A stretch of DNA of 14,782 nt from an uncultured Flavobacteriia bacterium (GTDB taxonomy: Bacteria; Bacteroidota; Bacteroidia; Flavobacteriales_D; Crocinitomicaceae). Where the stretch lies: NCBI GenBank assembly GCA_903887095.1, contig CAISOQ010000079.1, positions 1 to 14,782 of the forward strand. The letters are read 5' to 3'. Positions 6,925 through 14,156 of the stretch are shown here, in pieces. The notes beneath the pieces were generated by a model. It made no database searches. It was not told the origin of the DNA and worked only from the letters and a program-made list of their open reading frames with translations. The position numbers were made by a program, and so were the translations under genes. Each line of letters opens with the position of its first letter. Positions within the stretch are counted from its first letter, which is position 1.

Positions 6925-7701
6925 CTAATCTTTCTTTCTAAGATCAAGATTGTAAGTGAACCCGATCTGTAGTGTATGATTCCGTTCAACCTGGATCCCA
7001 TCTTTCTTTACCACATATTGATTTAGATAACCCAACTGAAGATTGCAATTCGGATTAAACCTCCAACCCAAAGCAAAATACAAACGATTTTGATCCAATA
7101 TATTCTTACCAATTCCCTTTCCAAACCCAAGAAATGGCTCGTCGTATGCTGAAAAGAAGAGCGTATTATCAGCCAATTCCTTTCTACTTAATGGAACTGT
7201 AACTAAAAAGCGATAACGCACGCGCTGTCTAAATACAAATCCATCCATAGCATAAACGCCATCCGAATCTTTTACCCAATTTTCAATAAACCGATTTTCT
7301 AATCTATAGCGGTGCTGAAAATCAAACCGACCTGCTTTACTTTTTAGAATAAGCTGTTCCCAGATTCTATGCTCATTCGTTGCATGAGAAATTGGTTGTT
7401 CACCATATTGGTAGGACTTTATCCAACCATAACCGGCTGTTAACTGAGCGCCATTTTTAGCGTAATAATCAATCCCCAATCGAAGTAATGATTGTTGCCA
7501 ATCATTAAATACATCCGCTCTCCGCCATTGGTATTCCGTATGAATTCCCCAGCGTTCAGATAATCTATGATTCCCAAAATACATGCCCCACGCATGGTTT
7601 TGAGTTGCAATATCTTTTTGAGAAAAACTAATGTTAAAGGATAACACACATGGTATCAATACCCATAAAAAAACTTTACTAAACACCTTTTCAATTTTCA
7701 C
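6925..7701 (-). CDS. DUF2490 family outer-membrane beta-barrel protein
   Basis: A 258-residue exported protein. The signal peptide is about 1-28 (hydrophobic FLWVLIPCVL, ending SFSQ). The family's typical segments are NEHRIWEQL (109-117) and HRYRLENRF (130-138), followed by alternating aromatic strands such as VFRQRVRYRFLV and a final LQIGFTYNLDL. DUF2490 proteins are predicted outer-membrane barrels of unknown function. The start is a GTG at 7701: in-frame TGA lies four codons upstream, and no earlier start is possible. It begins 22 bases after the stop of the upstream TPR-like gene, so the two form an operon and may be made as partners at the envelope. It ends at the strong bidirectional terminator. 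Confidence 0.9.
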   Translation of the reverse strand: MKIEKVFSKVFLWVLIPCVLSFNISFSQKDIATQNHAWGMYFGNHRLSERWGIHTEYQWRRADVFNDWQQSLLRLGIDYYAKNGAQLTAGYGWIKSYQYGEQPISHATNEHRIWEQLILKSKAGRFDFQHRYRLENRFIENWVKDSDGVYAMDGFVFRQRVRYRFLVTVPLSRKELADNTLFFSAYDEPFLGFGKGIGKNILDQNRLYFALGWRFNPNCNLQLGYLNQYVVKKDGIQVERNHTLQIGFTYNLDLRKKD

Positions 7702-7723
7702 AGTGTTAAATCAATGAATAAAA

Positions 7724-8935
7724 TCAGTAATGAATTTCCCAGCGCGTTCTTTGGGCAGTGTAAAAATCTTTCATTCTCTCTGAGTGATTTTTAAACTTAA
7801 AAACGCCAGAATTCAAGGCTAGATTCAATTCAAGTTCGGCATTGTTGTAATCTCCCTTCCACGCATACAATTCAGCTAAATTACAATGAATCATCGCTGT
7901 GATTTTATCATTTACACGTGCCTTTTCATCGTACAAATTACTTTCTTCTAAGATTCCTTTCCACTTTGCAATTGCCTGATCAAGTTTTGGAATAGCCGTA
8001 GCACGGTTCTTATCTTTTGACACAAGCGCCAACGCCTGTGCTGTCGCTGTATAGGCCGCAGTGACATCGCTGTATTCGTATTGCTTGTATTTTTTCACTG
8101 TATAAATCTCCGTTTCTCGCGTCATTTTTACAAAACCGAATTGATCATTCAAGAGTTGATTCACATTGCTAAATGCATTTGCTCTGGCCTTTTGCTCAAT
8201 GTTTTTGAATAAACCTTGTTCGTTATCAATTTTCCAAACTAAATAGTCGTATTGACTTGAAAAAGATTTCAAATGTTCATTTTGTAATTCATCCATCAGT
8301 ATTTGCTTGAGCAAAACAGTACCATCAGGGGTTGTTACTGTAATTCCTACCGGTAAAATATATTGGTAAGTATAATCGTATTTTGTACCTGCACCTGAAC
8401 CAGATTTACGTTCAATAATTTTATTTGAACGCATTGGATACAAGTCAATTAGAACAATCAAACCACCTTCAGCCTGCTCAAATCCTTGCAAACTAACTGA
8501 CTTTTGAAAATCAACATCCGCGATCTCAGTATGCAATTGCACATTGATCGTTGGATTGTAAATTGGTGAAGCAGGATAAACCGGAACTAAAGGTTGAGTG
8601 GCTGCCGTTCCTGCATTTATGGCCTTTTCATACGCTGCCATTTTTGTGAAATAATCTTTATCCAGAACAGCTTTTTTATCTTGCCAGATTCTATACTCAC
8701 TCTGGTATTTCAGCAATTCATCTTTCTGACGAATTTCGAGCATTTTAAGACTGTCTTTGTTTGCCTCTTTGTATAAATGATTCACAAGAGTTTTGTATGT
8801 CTTTATTGACGAATCCAGTTTTTTAAGTGGCAGCTGAATATAGGCGAAGCTCACTTTGTTGTCATCAACATTTTGAGCATACGTCAAAATTGATGTAAAA
8901 AGTAGCGCTAACGGAAGTAAGTAGATTTTTTTCAT
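7724..8935 (-). CDS. Secreted protein with TPR-like C-terminus, unknown function
   Basis: A 403-residue protein with a clean signal peptide (MKKIYLLPLALLFTSILTYA, cut near 20) and no lipobox, so periplasmic or secreted. Residues about 35-110 are helical and charged, with coiled-coil character. The middle (about 125-240) is beta-rich (for example GGLIVLIDLYPM, PVGITVTTPDGT). The C-terminal third (about 285-385) is helical with a TPR-like repeat: HCNLAELYAWKGDYNNAELELNLAL. I recognise no named family. The DUF2490 gene follows after 22 bases, which suggests an envelope partner. A consensus promoter overlaps the end of the upstream metZ gene, so this pair need not depend on the methionine operon, although no terminator is visible between them. 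Confidence 0.82.
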   Translation of the reverse strand: MKKIYLLPLALLFTSILTYAQNVDDNKVSFAYIQLPLKKLDSSIKTYKTLVNHLYKEANKDSLKMLEIRQKDELLKYQSEYRIWQDKKAVLDKDYFTKMAAYEKAINAGTAATQPLVPVYPASPIYNPTINVQLHTEIADVDFQKSVSLQGFEQAEGGLIVLIDLYPMRSNKIIERKSGSGAGTKYDYTYQYILPVGITVTTPDGTVLLKQILMDELQNEHLKSFSSQYDYLVWKIDNEQGLFKNIEQKARANAFSNVNQLLNDQFGFVKMTRETEIYTVKKYKQYEYSDVTAAYTATAQALALVSKDKNRATAIPKLDQAIAKWKGILEESNLYDEKARVNDKITAMIHCNLAELYAWKGDYNNAELELNLALNSGVFKFKNHSERMKDFYTAQRTRWEIHY

Positions 8936-8972
8936 GACATGAAGTTTTTTGAGCCTATGGCAAACATCAGTC

Positions 8973-9001
8973 CAAAAATAACTATTTCAGTGCATTGACA
9001 A
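8973..9001 (-). promoter_or_regulatory. Promoter for the TPR-DUF2490 operon, overlapping the end of metZ
   Basis: On the minus strand TTG (8999-9001) and TATTTTTG (8973-8980) match the Bacteroidota consensus with an 18-base spacer. The -33 element lies inside the last codons of metZ. Predicted start near 8966, about 30 bases before the ATG at 8935. Confidence 0.45.
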
Positions 9002-10139
9002 TATCATTCCAAATATCATCACCATGCTCAAGTCCTGCAGAAAGTCGCACCAATCCATCGGAAATCCCAACCTCTTTGCGCTGTTCAGGTGTTAATTTAG
9101 AATGGGTAGTTGATGCGGGATGGGTAGCAATGCTTCTGGTATCACCTAAATTGGCTGTCAAGGAAAACATTTCCAACTGATCTAAAAATTTTCGTCCTGC
9201 TTCCAACCCTCCTTTCAATTCAAATGAAACAATTCCTCCACCTAAATCCATTTGTTTTTTGGCAATTTCAAATTGCGGATGACTTTCCAAGAATGGATAC
9301 TTTACGGAAAGGACATTGGGATGTTGTTCCAATCGTTTTGCTATTTCATAGGCACTTGCTGAATGTCGCTCAATCCTCACAGAAAGTGTTTCAAGTGATT
9401 TTGATAATATCCACGCATTAAATGGACTCAGCGCCGGACCAGTGTGACGTGCAAATGCTTTGATTTTTTCTGTGATTGCATTGGATGATAAAATAACTCC
9501 ACCAAGCGTTCTACCCTGCCCGTCAATGTATTTTGTTGCTGAATGGATCGCTACATCAGCCCCAAATTCAATGGGACGTTGAATAAATGGCGTTGCAAAA
9601 CAATTGTCTACTGCAAAAATGACATTCTTCTTTTTACAGATTGCAGCAACTTTCTCCAAATCAATGATGTCTAAACCTGGATTACTTGGCGTTTCGAGGT
9701 ACAAAATTTTTGTTTCTGGTCGAATAGCATTTTCGAATCCCTGGTAATCATCAAAATCAACATAGGTCGTTGTAATGCCCCATTTTGGTAGAATTTCAGT
9801 GAACAAACGATGTGTTGAACCAAATACCGATCTTGCGGAAACTATGTGATCCCCTGAACTTAAAAGCGCTCCAAAGAATGTAAAAACTGCAGCCATTCCA
9901 GACGCTGTTGCCCAGCCGGATTCTGCACCTTCAAGAAGAGCCATTTTATCAATAAATTCCTGCACATTCGGATTCGCATAACGCGAATAAATTTCTCCCT
10001 GCTTTTCCTCTGCGAACTGCGCACGCATGTCTTCCGCATCCTCAAAAACATAACTAGAAGTCATGTACAAGGGAACAGAGTGCTCTTGGTGGTCAGTTCG
10101 TTTATTTTGCGTTCTAATAGCGAGGGTTTCTTTCTTCAT
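8982..10139 (-). CDS. metZ: PLP-dependent O-acylhomoserine sulfhydrylase (MetZ type)
   Basis: A 385-residue Cys/Met-metabolism PLP enzyme that would form homocysteine directly from an activated homoserine and sulfide. Signatures: YSRYANPN (51-58), the GWATASGMAAV phosphate-binding loop, Asp178 (FAVDN) for the PLP ring, and the Schiff-base Lys203 in SATKYIDGQGR, the form typical of MetZ rather than MetB or MetC. The C-terminal domain has the usual SLGDTRS/THPAS-like segment (NLGDTRSIATHPASTTHS). Last gene of the met operon, 10 bases after osmC. By name MetZ uses O-succinylhomoserine, but the operon carries a MetX acyltransferase commonly annotated as acetylating, so the true substrate may be O-acetylhomoserine. 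Confidence 0.93.
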   Translation of the reverse strand: MKKETLAIRTQNKRTDHQEHSVPLYMTSSYVFEDAEDMRAQFAEEKQGEIYSRYANPNVQEFIDKMALLEGAESGWATASGMAAVFTFFGALLSSGDHIVSARSVFGSTHRLFTEILPKWGITTTYVDFDDYQGFENAIRPETKILYLETPSNPGLDIIDLEKVAAICKKKNVIFAVDNCFATPFIQRPIEFGADVAIHSATKYIDGQGRTLGGVILSSNAITEKIKAFARHTGPALSPFNAWILSKSLETLSVRIERHSASAYEIAKRLEQHPNVLSVKYPFLESHPQFEIAKKQMDLGGGIVSFELKGGLEAGRKFLDQLEMFSLTANLGDTRSIATHPASTTHSKLTPEQRKEVGISDGLVRLSAGLEHGDDIWNDIVNALK

Positions 10140-10149
10140 CTCTAGTAGT

Positions 10150-10560
10150 TTATACGATTTTTACTTCGTAGGTAATTTTTATTTGGTCACTCAAACTTGC
10201 TGAAACGGAACAATATTTATTCTTCGCTAAATCAATAGCTCGTTCTACTTTCACAGGATCAACCTGGTCGTCAAATTCAAAAATCAAATGAATTGACTCA
10301 AATGGCGAAGGTGTAGCCTCTAATCTTTTTGCATGAATGCGAATAGCATAGTGTTTTAAATCGATGCGTTGCTTTTTCAAAATGTTAATCACATCTACTG
10401 AAATACATCCTGCGAGCGATCCTGCCAACAATTCCATTGGTCTAAAACCGGAATCTTTACCACCTAAAGCGGGACTTGCATCCATTCGACATTTTTGTCC
10501 CGACTCATTGGTTAATTCCATGCCAAAAAGCGGCTCAATTCTTTCTAAAAGTAATTCCAT
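10150..10560 (-). CDS. OsmC/YhfA family thiol protein
   Basis: A 136-residue OsmC-fold protein. The two conserved cysteines are Cys52 (LAGCISVDV, at the start of the central helix) and Cys117 (KNKYCSVSASL), as in peroxide-reducing OsmC/Ohr-related proteins. The segment GFRPMELLAGSLAGC is diagnostic. Such proteins reduce peroxides or act on persulfides/thiols; which applies here is unknown. Its ATG overlaps the stop of the upstream YeeE-type gene by one base (TAATG), so it is translationally coupled. Its place between a sulfur transporter and a sulfide-using enzyme suggests it handles reactive sulfur or protects the thiol pool, which is inference. Cytoplasmic, no signal peptide. Confidence 0.92.
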   Translation of the reverse strand: MELLLERIEPLFGMELTNESGQKCRMDASPALGGKDSGFRPMELLAGSLAGCISVDVINILKKQRIDLKHYAIRIHAKRLEATPSPFESIHLIFEFDDQVDPVKVERAIDLAKNKYCSVSASLSDQIKITYEVKIV

Positions 10561-10973
10561 TAGTGAGGTATTTTTGATTCAACAACACCGTAAACAATTG
10601 TTCCCAACAAAGCTCCAGCCAACAAAAACAATCCTATTTGCCAATGCATTCCGACTAAAACATAGACTGGCGCAGAGCACGCTCCAGATATTGACCAGCC
10701 AATACCAAATATGAGTCCGCCAGCAATATTTGCTTTAAGTTGTGCTGGTTTTGGTTTTACTTCAATCTCTTTTCCTGATACTGATTTAATTCCAAATTTT
10801 TTAAGAATAAAAAGTGCCAATGCTGATGTGCCAATAGCAGAAAACAATAGCCCAAACATGTGAAAAGATTCAAAATGAAACATTTCCTGAATTCGGTACC
10901 AAGAGTATGCTTGCGAATAGATTAAGATACTTCCGAAGCAAAAACCGAGGATAAGCGTGATTATAAATTTCAT
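10560..10973 (-). CDS. YeeE/YedE-type sulfur transporter half (C-half, DUF6691-like)
   Basis: A 137-residue membrane protein with about four hydrophobic segments (2-22, 38-58, 82-105, 108-131). The signature is GIGWSISGACSAP (90-102) with Cys99, the C-terminal-half counterpart of the YeeE/YedE cysteine motif. In full-length YeeE, conserved cysteines relay thiosulfate through the membrane; short two-gene versions are known in Bacteria, also in PmpA/PmpB and SoxT contexts. It starts 4 bases after the other half, so they probably assemble as one transporter in the inner membrane. Thiosulfate as cargo is inferred from the family; other reduced sulfur forms are possible. Confidence 0.87.
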   Translation of the reverse strand: MKFIITLILGFCFGSILIYSQAYSWYRIQEMFHFESFHMFGLLFSAIGTSALALFILKKFGIKSVSGKEIEVKPKPAQLKANIAGGLIFGIGWSISGACSAPVYVLVGMHWQIGLFLLAGALLGTIVYGVVESKIPH

Positions 10974-10977
10974 ATTC

Positions 10978-11475
10978 TTAATAAATTGCTGGAACGATCA
11001 ATAAAGAACCAATTAGTCCACCGACAAAAAAAGCGATTGTAGCGAGGATAGAACTCAGCGCAAATTGAGATACTCCCATGATACAATGTCCTGCAGTGCA
11101 ACCATTTGCATAGCGGGCACCAAATCCAACTAATATTCCACCAATAAAAAATTGCAGCGCATTTTTAACGTCATAAATGGATTGTGCAACGATTTCATAC
11201 TTATTAGGTGATAACTTGTCAATTGTGATTGCATCAGAAAAGCCAAACAATTGTGTTGCTGCCAATGCTGATAAAACCAAACCAATTGCAAAATGCAACT
11301 GCCACTGATCTTGCTCTCGATGGTAGTTGAAATAACTGATTTTTGTGGGAATAAAACTTAAAATATACCGGTAACTCGAGGAGATACCGAACTGTTTTTC
11401 CCTTAAAATCAAAAGTGCGGGTACAATTAATCCGATAAGTGGACCAGCAATGTACCAAGCTAGAGGTTCTTTCAT
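10978..11475 (-). CDS. YeeE/YedE-type sulfur transporter half (N-half)
   Basis: A 165-residue inner-membrane protein with hydrophobic segments near 8-24, 60-80, 107-122 and 140-163. The family motif is GFGARYANGCTAGHCIMG (117-134) with Cys126 and an additional Cys131; the motif form G-x-R-x-A-x-GC-T-x-GH is typical of YeeE/YedE proteins. Between segments 1 and 2 lies a polar stretch (about 26-58). It is the first of two half-size YeeE genes, 4 bases before the second and 7 bases after homoserine dehydrogenase, so sulfur uptake is made from the same mRNA as methionine synthesis genes. Confidence 0.88.
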   Translation of the reverse strand: MKEPLAWYIAGPLIGLIVPALLILREKQFGISSSYRYILSFIPTKISYFNYHREQDQWQLHFAIGLVLSALAATQLFGFSDAITIDKLSPNKYEIVAQSIYDVKNALQFFIGGILVGFGARYANGCTAGHCIMGVSQFALSSILATIAFFVGGLIGSLLIVPAIY

Positions 11476-11482
11476 TTTTAAG

Positions 11483-12730
11483 TTAGTTAATTTCTACAAA
11501 GTTAAGTTTGTTTTTCAACAAAGCCCCTTGTTCAGACTTTTCAGAGAAGAGTGGTTCTGGCAAAACAATAAGTGATAAATCAGCCGATTTGTTCAAATTA
11601 ATTTTCTGTAAATCACTGAACTTTACATATCCAGTTTGGTAATTGTATCCTTTGCTTTTAAATGCTTCATCAACTTCAGTGAAAGGGAAATTCTTTACGT
11701 TCTCTTCATTTCCTGAACCAACATACACTTTCAAATAGTAGTCTGATATCAATTTTCCTGATTGTTCAGCATCTGATTTGCGGTATTCATAACGGTAATC
11801 AAATTGCAGTGCAGAAATATCTGAAAGGACAGCACTTGCAGTAGGATAACTTCCTGCTCCTTTTCCGATAAACAATTGTTTATCCGAGAATAACGCTTCA
11901 ACAATCACTGCATTAAATTCATCATTCACACGATAAGCTGAATGCTCCGGTCCAACAAAATGAGGAGCCACAAAACCGGCAATTCCATCTTCCAATTTTT
12001 CAGCTCTTGAAAATAATTTAATACGATAGCCTTTCTCAAGAGCGTAATTAACATCTTGTGGTTTCAAATGACGAATGCCGTAATTGTAAACCTCATCTGG
12101 TTGAGACAATACACCAAAAGCATGTTTTATCAAGAGTACAAGTTTGTATTTCGAATCAAATCCATCAACATCTAAGGTAGGTTCTGCTTCAGCAAAACCA
12201 AGTTCTTGGGCCTTTTTCAAAGCTACTTCATAAGAAACTCCTTGGTTGCTTTGCGTCAGAATATAATTCGTGGTGCCATTGACAATTCCTTGAACCGATG
12301 AAAGTGTATCATTGTTATAGTACTCTTCCAAATTTCGAATAATTGGAATGGATCCACCGACAGCTGCTTCATACAACAAAGAAACATTGTTCGCACGCGA
12401 TAAAGTGATTAACTCTTCAAAATGCTCAGCGATTAATTTTTTGTTCGCTGTTACCACATGTTTTCCTGAAGTTAGCGCCCTTTTCACGATTTCATAAGCA
12501 GCTTCACTGTCATTGATCAACTCCACGACAACATTGATGTTTGAATCATTTAAAATAACATCCTTATCAAAATGAATCAAAGAAGAAGGCACCGTACGCT
12601 TTTTATTTGGGTCCTTCACAACAATGGCCGAAATACTTGCATCAAGCAATTTACTTCTGTTCAATACATCATACAATCCACTACCTACGACCCCAAAACC
12701 AAAAAGTCCGATGTTTAATTTATTTCTCAT
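11483..12730 (-). CDS. hom: Homoserine dehydrogenase
   Basis: A 415-residue NAD(P)-dependent enzyme that reduces aspartate semialdehyde to homoserine, the branch point to methionine and threonine. Signatures: the Rossmann loop GFGVVGSG (11-18), the TANKK segment (94-98), AAVGGSIPIIRNL (122-134), NGTTNYIL (151-158), and the catalytic block LDVDGFDSKYKL with Asp192 and Lys196. There is no fused aspartokinase and no recognisable ACT domain at the C-terminus, so it is the monofunctional type, with an unusual C-terminal part (about 310-415). Its ATG overlaps the metX stop by four bases (ATGA). Control should come from the upstream SAM riboswitch rather than by threonine feedback. Confidence 0.95.
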   Translation of the reverse strand: MRNKLNIGLFGFGVVGSGLYDVLNRSKLLDASISAIVVKDPNKKRTVPSSLIHFDKDVILNDSNINVVVELINDSEAAYEIVKRALTSGKHVVTANKKLIAEHFEELITLSRANNVSLLYEAAVGGSIPIIRNLEEYYNNDTLSSVQGIVNGTTNYILTQSNQGVSYEVALKKAQELGFAEAEPTLDVDGFDSKYKLVLLIKHAFGVLSQPDEVYNYGIRHLKPQDVNYALEKGYRIKLFSRAEKLEDGIAGFVAPHFVGPEHSAYRVNDEFNAVIVEALFSDKQLFIGKGAGSYPTASAVLSDISALQFDYRYEYRKSDAEQSGKLISDYYLKVYVGSGNEENVKNFPFTEVDEAFKSKGYNYQTGYVKFSDLQKINLNKSADLSLIVLPEPLFSEKSEQGALLKNKLNFVEIN

Positions 12731-13800
12731 TTCGATGAAAGTTTAATATTATTTTTAAATGTTGTGCGGCGATTATTTTTGAAGTCATTGAACAAAAAAT
12801 CGCTGATTAAATCTGTTAATTGTTTATTTTCCACTAAGAATCCATCATGACCAAAAACGGAATCAATTTTTCCAAACTGTGCTTTGGAAATCTTATTTGC
12901 AAGGAATTCTTGCTCAGAAATCGGAAACAAAATATCTGTTTCTATTCCAATCACTAATGTCCTGGCTGTAATTTGCTGCAATGCAATTTCTAGGGTAGGC
13001 CTATTTCTTCCTACATTGTGCGCATCCATTGCTTTTGAAAGTGTCACATACGAATAAGCATTGAATCGATTGGCCAATTTCTCTCCTTGGTATTTCTGAT
13101 AAGACTGAGCTCTAAAATCATCGATTTTATTTAGTTCAATATCCGTTTGTGTTTGAGCATATCCTTCGTAAGAACGATAACTTAACATGGCAATACTACG
13201 TGCTGTTACTAATCCATTTCTGCCACCATCTTTATTACCATTTCCGAAAGATTGATCTGACTTGATAGCCAATCGTTGAGATTCATTAAATGCAATTCCA
13301 AAAGCAGAATGACGAGCATTTGTCGCAATTAAAACAAGGTTGTCAATAATTGATGGCTGCTCAATTGACCATTCAAGAGCTTGTTGTCCTCCCAGAGAGG
13401 CCCCTATCAATAAGTGAATACGCTGAATACCTAAATATTCGCGCAGAATTTCATGCGCTCTCGCAAAATCTCTTGGAGTCACCAAAGGAAATTTATCCAA
13501 ACTTGGTTGTTCGGTAGTTGGATAGTTGAGTGGCCCAGATGAACCATAGTGCGAGCCTATAATATTGGCACAAACAATAAAATGATCTTTAGGATTGAAA
13601 AGGTCATCCTCCCCAAAAACACCATTCCACCAGTCGAACACGTCGCTGTTTGCTGTGAGCGCATGGCACACCCAAATAACATTGTTCTTTTTTGGATCAT
13701 ATTTTCCGTATGTGTGGAAGGCAATTTCTATTTGATGAAGAACTTCGCCACTTTCCAAAGTGAAGGATTCTTGATGTGTATATGTTTGGGAATTGGACAT
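12727..13800 (-). CDS. metX: Homoserine O-acyltransferase MetX (alpha/beta hydrolase fold)
   Basis: A 357-residue alpha/beta-hydrolase-fold acyltransferase that activates homoserine with an acyl group from acyl-CoA, the first dedicated step to methionine. The catalytic triad is visible: Ser135 (GASLGGQQALEW), Asp289 (GIETDILFP) and His318 (FGHDGFL). Further family segments are VCHALTANS (44-52) and NIIGSHYGSSGP (79-90). Known MetX proteins use acetyl- or succinyl-CoA, and the choice cannot be settled by eye; acetyl is the common annotation. It is the first gene of the operon; the upstream 215 bases hold a leader peptide frame and then a SAM-I riboswitch. The last few residues are Lys/Asn-rich and less conserved. 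Confidence 0.95.
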   Translation of the reverse strand: MSNSQTYTHQESFTLESGEVLHQIEIAFHTYGKYDPKKNNVIWVCHALTANSDVFDWWNGVFGEDDLFNPKDHFIVCANIIGSHYGSSGPLNYPTTEQPSLDKFPLVTPRDFARAHEILREYLGIQRIHLLIGASLGGQQALEWSIEQPSIIDNLVLIATNARHSAFGIAFNESQRLAIKSDQSFGNGNKDGGRNGLVTARSIAMLSYRSYEGYAQTQTDIELNKIDDFRAQSYQKYQGEKLANRFNAYSYVTLSKAMDAHNVGRNRPTLEIALQQITARTLVIGIETDILFPISEQEFLANKISKAQFGKIDSVFGHDGFLVENKQLTDLISDFLFNDFKNNRRTTFKNNIKLSSK

Positions 13801-13836
13801 TTTACTTTTTGTGTGATTTTGTTTCTTAAAATGGCT

Positions 13837-13891
13837 AAAAAACTATGTTTCTCAGTGTACTGATTTATCGAATTAGAAGCAATTGAATCAG
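13837..13891 (-). promoter_or_regulatory. Possible attenuator region between leader ORF and metX
   Basis: On the minus strand CTGATT at the leader ORF stop (13886-13891) can pair with AATCAG (13860-13865), enclosing an inner AATT/AATT pairing. An alternative short hairpin uses TCAGT/ACTGA (13859-13863 with 13852-13856) and is followed after 9 bases by six Ts (13837-13842). The two share bases and exclude each other. The stems are short (5-6 bp), so this is only suggestive. Confidence 0.3.
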
Positions 13892-14007
13892 CAGATGCAG
13901 CAAGAAGAGCACATCAAATAAAACAGCAAAGTCAAATTTACTTTGACATTTAAATTACGTCTTGATAATTGAATGGGCGGTTTGACCGAAAAATAACTTT
14001 TTTCCAT
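13888..14007 (-). CDS. Putative cysteine-rich leader peptide upstream of metX
   Basis: A 39-codon frame starts at an ATG at 14007 (context ATTAAAATGG, A-rich as usual in Bacteroidota), 9 bases after the riboswitch P1 stem, and ends with TGA at 13888-13890. The C-terminal end reads MCSSCCIC, with four Cys in the last seven codons, all TGC. A minimal version would be just these eight residues, starting at 13914. Lying between a SAM riboswitch and metX, it fits a translation-dependent attenuator: scarce Cys-tRNA would stall the ribosome at the Cys codons and change downstream RNA folding. Cysteine-rich leader ORFs with this role are known in mycobacteria; here the function is inferred. The first 30 residues have no recognisable feature. 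Confidence 0.45.
   Translation of the reverse strand: MEKSYFSVKPPIQLSRRNLNVKVNLTLLFYLMCSSCCIC
13927..13947. repeat. Overlapping inverted repeats inside the leader ORF
   Basis: GTCAAA (13931-13936) pairs with TTTGAC (13942-13947), and in an alternative register CAAAGT (13927-13932) pairs with ACTTTG (13940-13945). The two 6-bp hairpins exclude each other. They lie 13 bases 5' (in mRNA sense) of the Cys-codon cluster, so they could be part of an RNA switch or a DNA-binding site. Confidence 0.4.
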
Positions 14008-14015
14008 TTTAATGC

Positions 14016-14142
14016 ATTTATATTCTTCCGACAACATCGTCGAAATCAGGAATTGGCACCGGTTTTCCAATCCGCCATGTGCGGACTTAAAGTTGGTTGC
14101 CAGAGGATCATGGAGCCTGTCTCTCACCTCTTCTTTATAAAT
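14016..14142 (-). promoter_or_regulatory. SAM-I (S-box) riboswitch aptamer upstream of metX
   Basis: All S-box parts can be drawn on the minus strand. P1 is AUUUAUA/UAUAAAU (14136-14142 with 14016-14022). The core AAGAAGAGGUGAGAG follows, with P2 AGAGG/CCUCU (14127-14131 with 14102-14106). Next is the conserved GGCAACC (14095-14101). P3 is CCAA..UCCGC/GCGGA..UUGG (14081-14096 with 14067-14075). Then comes the conserved GGUGCCAAUUCC (14049-14060) and P4 CGAC/GUCG, and the sequence GGAAGAAUAUAAAU closes P1. It binds S-adenosylmethionine and would lower expression of the met operon when SAM is plentiful. The expression platform is the 215-base stretch to the metX ATG, which is unusually long. 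Confidence 0.93.
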
Positions 14143-14156
14143 CTTAGATCCACCGC

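Noticed and set aside
8936..8981. Terminator between metZ and the TPR-like gene
   Set aside because: Only a 3-bp GCC/GGC hairpin is present, with no usable stem.
10364..10714. Plus-strand frame of 116 codons opposite osmC and the YeeE half
   Set aside because: It is the shadow of two well-supported minus-strand genes joined by overlapping codons.
13888..14127. 79-codon minus-strand frame starting inside the riboswitch (ATG at 14127)
   Set aside because: Its first 40 codons run through the conserved SAM-I aptamer, whose sequence is constrained as RNA. Only the part after the aptamer (from 14007) is kept as a leader ORF.
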